From assembly GCA_027492445.1 (NCBI GenBank), contig JAPUES010000127.1:1-15069 (forward strand): a stretch of DNA of 15,069 nt, read 5' to 3'. Below, one piece after another: positions 14,348 to 15,069 of the stretch. Source of the DNA: Sporomusaceae bacterium (lineage in GTDB: Bacteria > Bacillota > Negativicutes > DSM-13327). Made by a program: the position numbers and the translations under genes. Each line of letters opens with the position of its first letter. The stretch's first letter is position 1. A model generated the notes under the pieces. It did not search any database. It worked only from the letters and a program-made list of their open reading frames with translations, and had not been told where the DNA came from.

Positions 14348-14371
14348 GACAGGGCAGGTGTTTTTTGGTAA
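14338..14371. repeat. Direct repeat copy R1 (34 bases)
   Basis: The unit starts GGAAACATCGGGACAGG and ends GTGTTTTTTGGTA. It is followed after one base by copy R2, so R1 and R2 form a tandem pair with a period of 35. Copy R3 recurs at 15017. Confidence 0.85.
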
Positions 14372-14372
14372 G

Positions 14373-14426
14373 GAAACATCGGGACAGGGCAGGTGTTTTT
14401 TGGTAGGAAGTTGGTCATACTATTTC
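14373..14426. repeat. Direct repeat copy R2 (54 bases)
   Basis: It carries the same 34-base unit as R1, continued by GGAAGTTGGTCATACTATTT. The whole segment recurs as R3 at the end of the window. The style, a GGGACAGG-type core beside G/C palindromes, is like the REP-type extragenic repeats spread by IS200-like transposases. That likeness is from general knowledge, not a search. Confidence 0.85.
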
Positions 14427-14438
14427 AGAGGTGAAATA

Positions 14439-15069
14439 TGTGCCAAGAAGGGAGACTGAGGGGACGGGGGTATGACATATTGTCGACACCCCGTCTCTGT
14501 CTTTGTATCTGTACAATCAAGGGCGGACAAGTCACCTTAACCGCTGGTCGTGATATCCAAAGCGAGACCGTTACAGCGAAGGTGCAGCACGATACCTTAT
14601 CCACAACTCTTGTGAATCAAACAGCCTCCATTCAAGCAACGCAAGGTCTAACAATCCAGGCAGACCGTGATGTAATTCTCAATGGTACCCAACTAGTGGC
14701 TGGAAAAGATGCGAATCTTCTAGCCGAGCGTGATATCGAACTTGGGACCGTAGAACATAATGAGTATATGACGGTGAATCAAGATTCAACAAACTATAAA
14801 CATGATGGAAAGAGAAACATCGTAAGCACGGTAGGGGCCGGTGGCAACGTCAACATCATTGCCCAAAACGATGCAACCTTAACTGGGACGCAAGTAAGTT
14901 CAGGTAATAATATTCAACTAGCTGCTGCTGGTAATATTGCTGTAGTAGCAGCCAAAGACCATGTTCTTGATGACATGGCAAGCACTGGTAAAGCCTCATA
15001 CATGCGTAAAAAAAGGGAAACATCGGGACAGGGCAGGTGTTTTTTGGTAGGAAGTTGGTCATACTATTT
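14439..15069 (+). CDS. Filamentous haemagglutinin repeat fragment, chimeric and open at the window edge
   Basis: A single open frame runs from an ATG at 14439 (AGAGGTG just upstream, after a TGA at 14433) to the window end, over 205 residues. Its first ~25 residues come from a G/C palindrome and look non-biological (Cys- and Arg-rich). From about 14514 it becomes a clear haemagglutinin-repeat sequence: GGQVTLTAGRDIQSE, LTIQADRDVILNGTQL, GKDANLLAERDIELGT, GGNVNIIAQNDATLTGTQ, SGNNIQLAAAGNIAV. These beta-helix repeats belong to the large secreted TpsA/CdiA-type exoproteins of diderm bacteria. There is no secretion (TPS) domain, no toxin end and no partner transporter. Near 15010 the frame passes into repeat R3 (RETSGQGRCFLVGSW), which is not haemagglutinin-like. 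It is best seen as a displaced fragment, possibly a pseudogene, possibly one module of a longer array outside the window. Confidence 0.7.
14464..14496. repeat. G/C-rich palindrome, REP-like
   Basis: GACGGGG (14464-14470) pairs with CCCCGTC (14490-14496), and inside it GACA pairs with TGTC around a three-base loop, with a small internal bulge. It lies between R2 and the haemagglutinin part and is read through by the chimeric frame. There is no T run, so it is not a terminator. Confidence 0.6.
15017..15069. repeat. Direct repeat copy R3, running off the window
   Basis: It matches R2 from its first base through GGAAGTTGGTCATACTATT with no difference visible. It ends the haemagglutinin fragment and reaches the window edge, so its full length is unknown. 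The distance from R2 to R3 is 644 bases. Confidence 0.85.

Noticed and set aside
14318..14426. CRISPR array
   Set aside because: The repeats are directly tandem, with no unique spacers of regular length and no cas genes.
14259..14459. 66-residue plus-strand frame through the repeats
   Set aside because: It begins inside the terminator stem, has no ribosome binding site and is made of repeat sequence.
14856..15062. 68-residue minus-strand frame beginning MTNFLPKNTCPVPMFP
   Set aside because: It is antisense to the haemagglutinin frame and starts in repeat R3; its composition is unlike a real protein.

Overview
The window looks like chromosome from a low-GC, diderm Firmicute, most likely a Negativicute of the Pelosinus/Sporomusa kind; this placement is inference. 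Supporting it are strong AGGAGG-type ribosome binding sites, sigma-A-like promoters and Firmicute-type genes (tyrS, topB, azlCD, amtB-glnK). They sit next to a filamentous-haemagglutinin fragment, which belongs with an outer membrane. There are no rRNA or tRNA genes, no CRISPR array and no intact insertion sequence.

Layout. (1) 1-960, plus: extended -10 promoter, class I cyclic-di-GMP riboswitch, overlapping antiterminator/terminator, then a membrane GGDEF diguanylate cyclase. (2) 965-4346, minus: tyrS with a structured leader, the azlC-azlD exporter pair, a proline-rich one-pass membrane protein and an unlisted 45-residue basic protein. (3) 4551-6916, plus: topB, with a hairpin between its ribosome binding site and start codon. 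(4) 6933-9415, minus: a small coiled-coil protein, then the ammonium module amtB-glnK behind a leader with two hexaloop hairpins and overlapping terminators. (5) 9575-11009, plus: a COG2509-type FAD dehydrogenase. (6) 11019-12086, minus: a degenerate HD-GYP protein. (7) 12156-14272, plus: an ElyC/YdcF-type envelope protein and a NirJ/AhbC-like radical SAM enzyme. (8) 14318-15069: repeats around a haemagglutinin fragment, running off the window.

How it works together. Two genes concern cyclic-di-GMP: a cyclase with a product-inhibition site and a product-sensing riboswitch, and a distant HD-GYP relative with altered metal-site residues. The amtB-glnK operon is a complete ammonium uptake and sensing unit; its leader fits the ANTAR-type antitermination architecture. 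The other genes are housekeeping or accessory, mostly in short transcription units closed by good bidirectional terminators.

The most interesting places are the amtB leader, the haemagglutinin fragment between direct repeats (an open chimeric frame from 14439 to the end), the hairpin in the topB ribosome binding region, and the riboswitch-cyclase feedback pair. All calls rest on reading sequence and motifs by eye; no database search or folding program was run.
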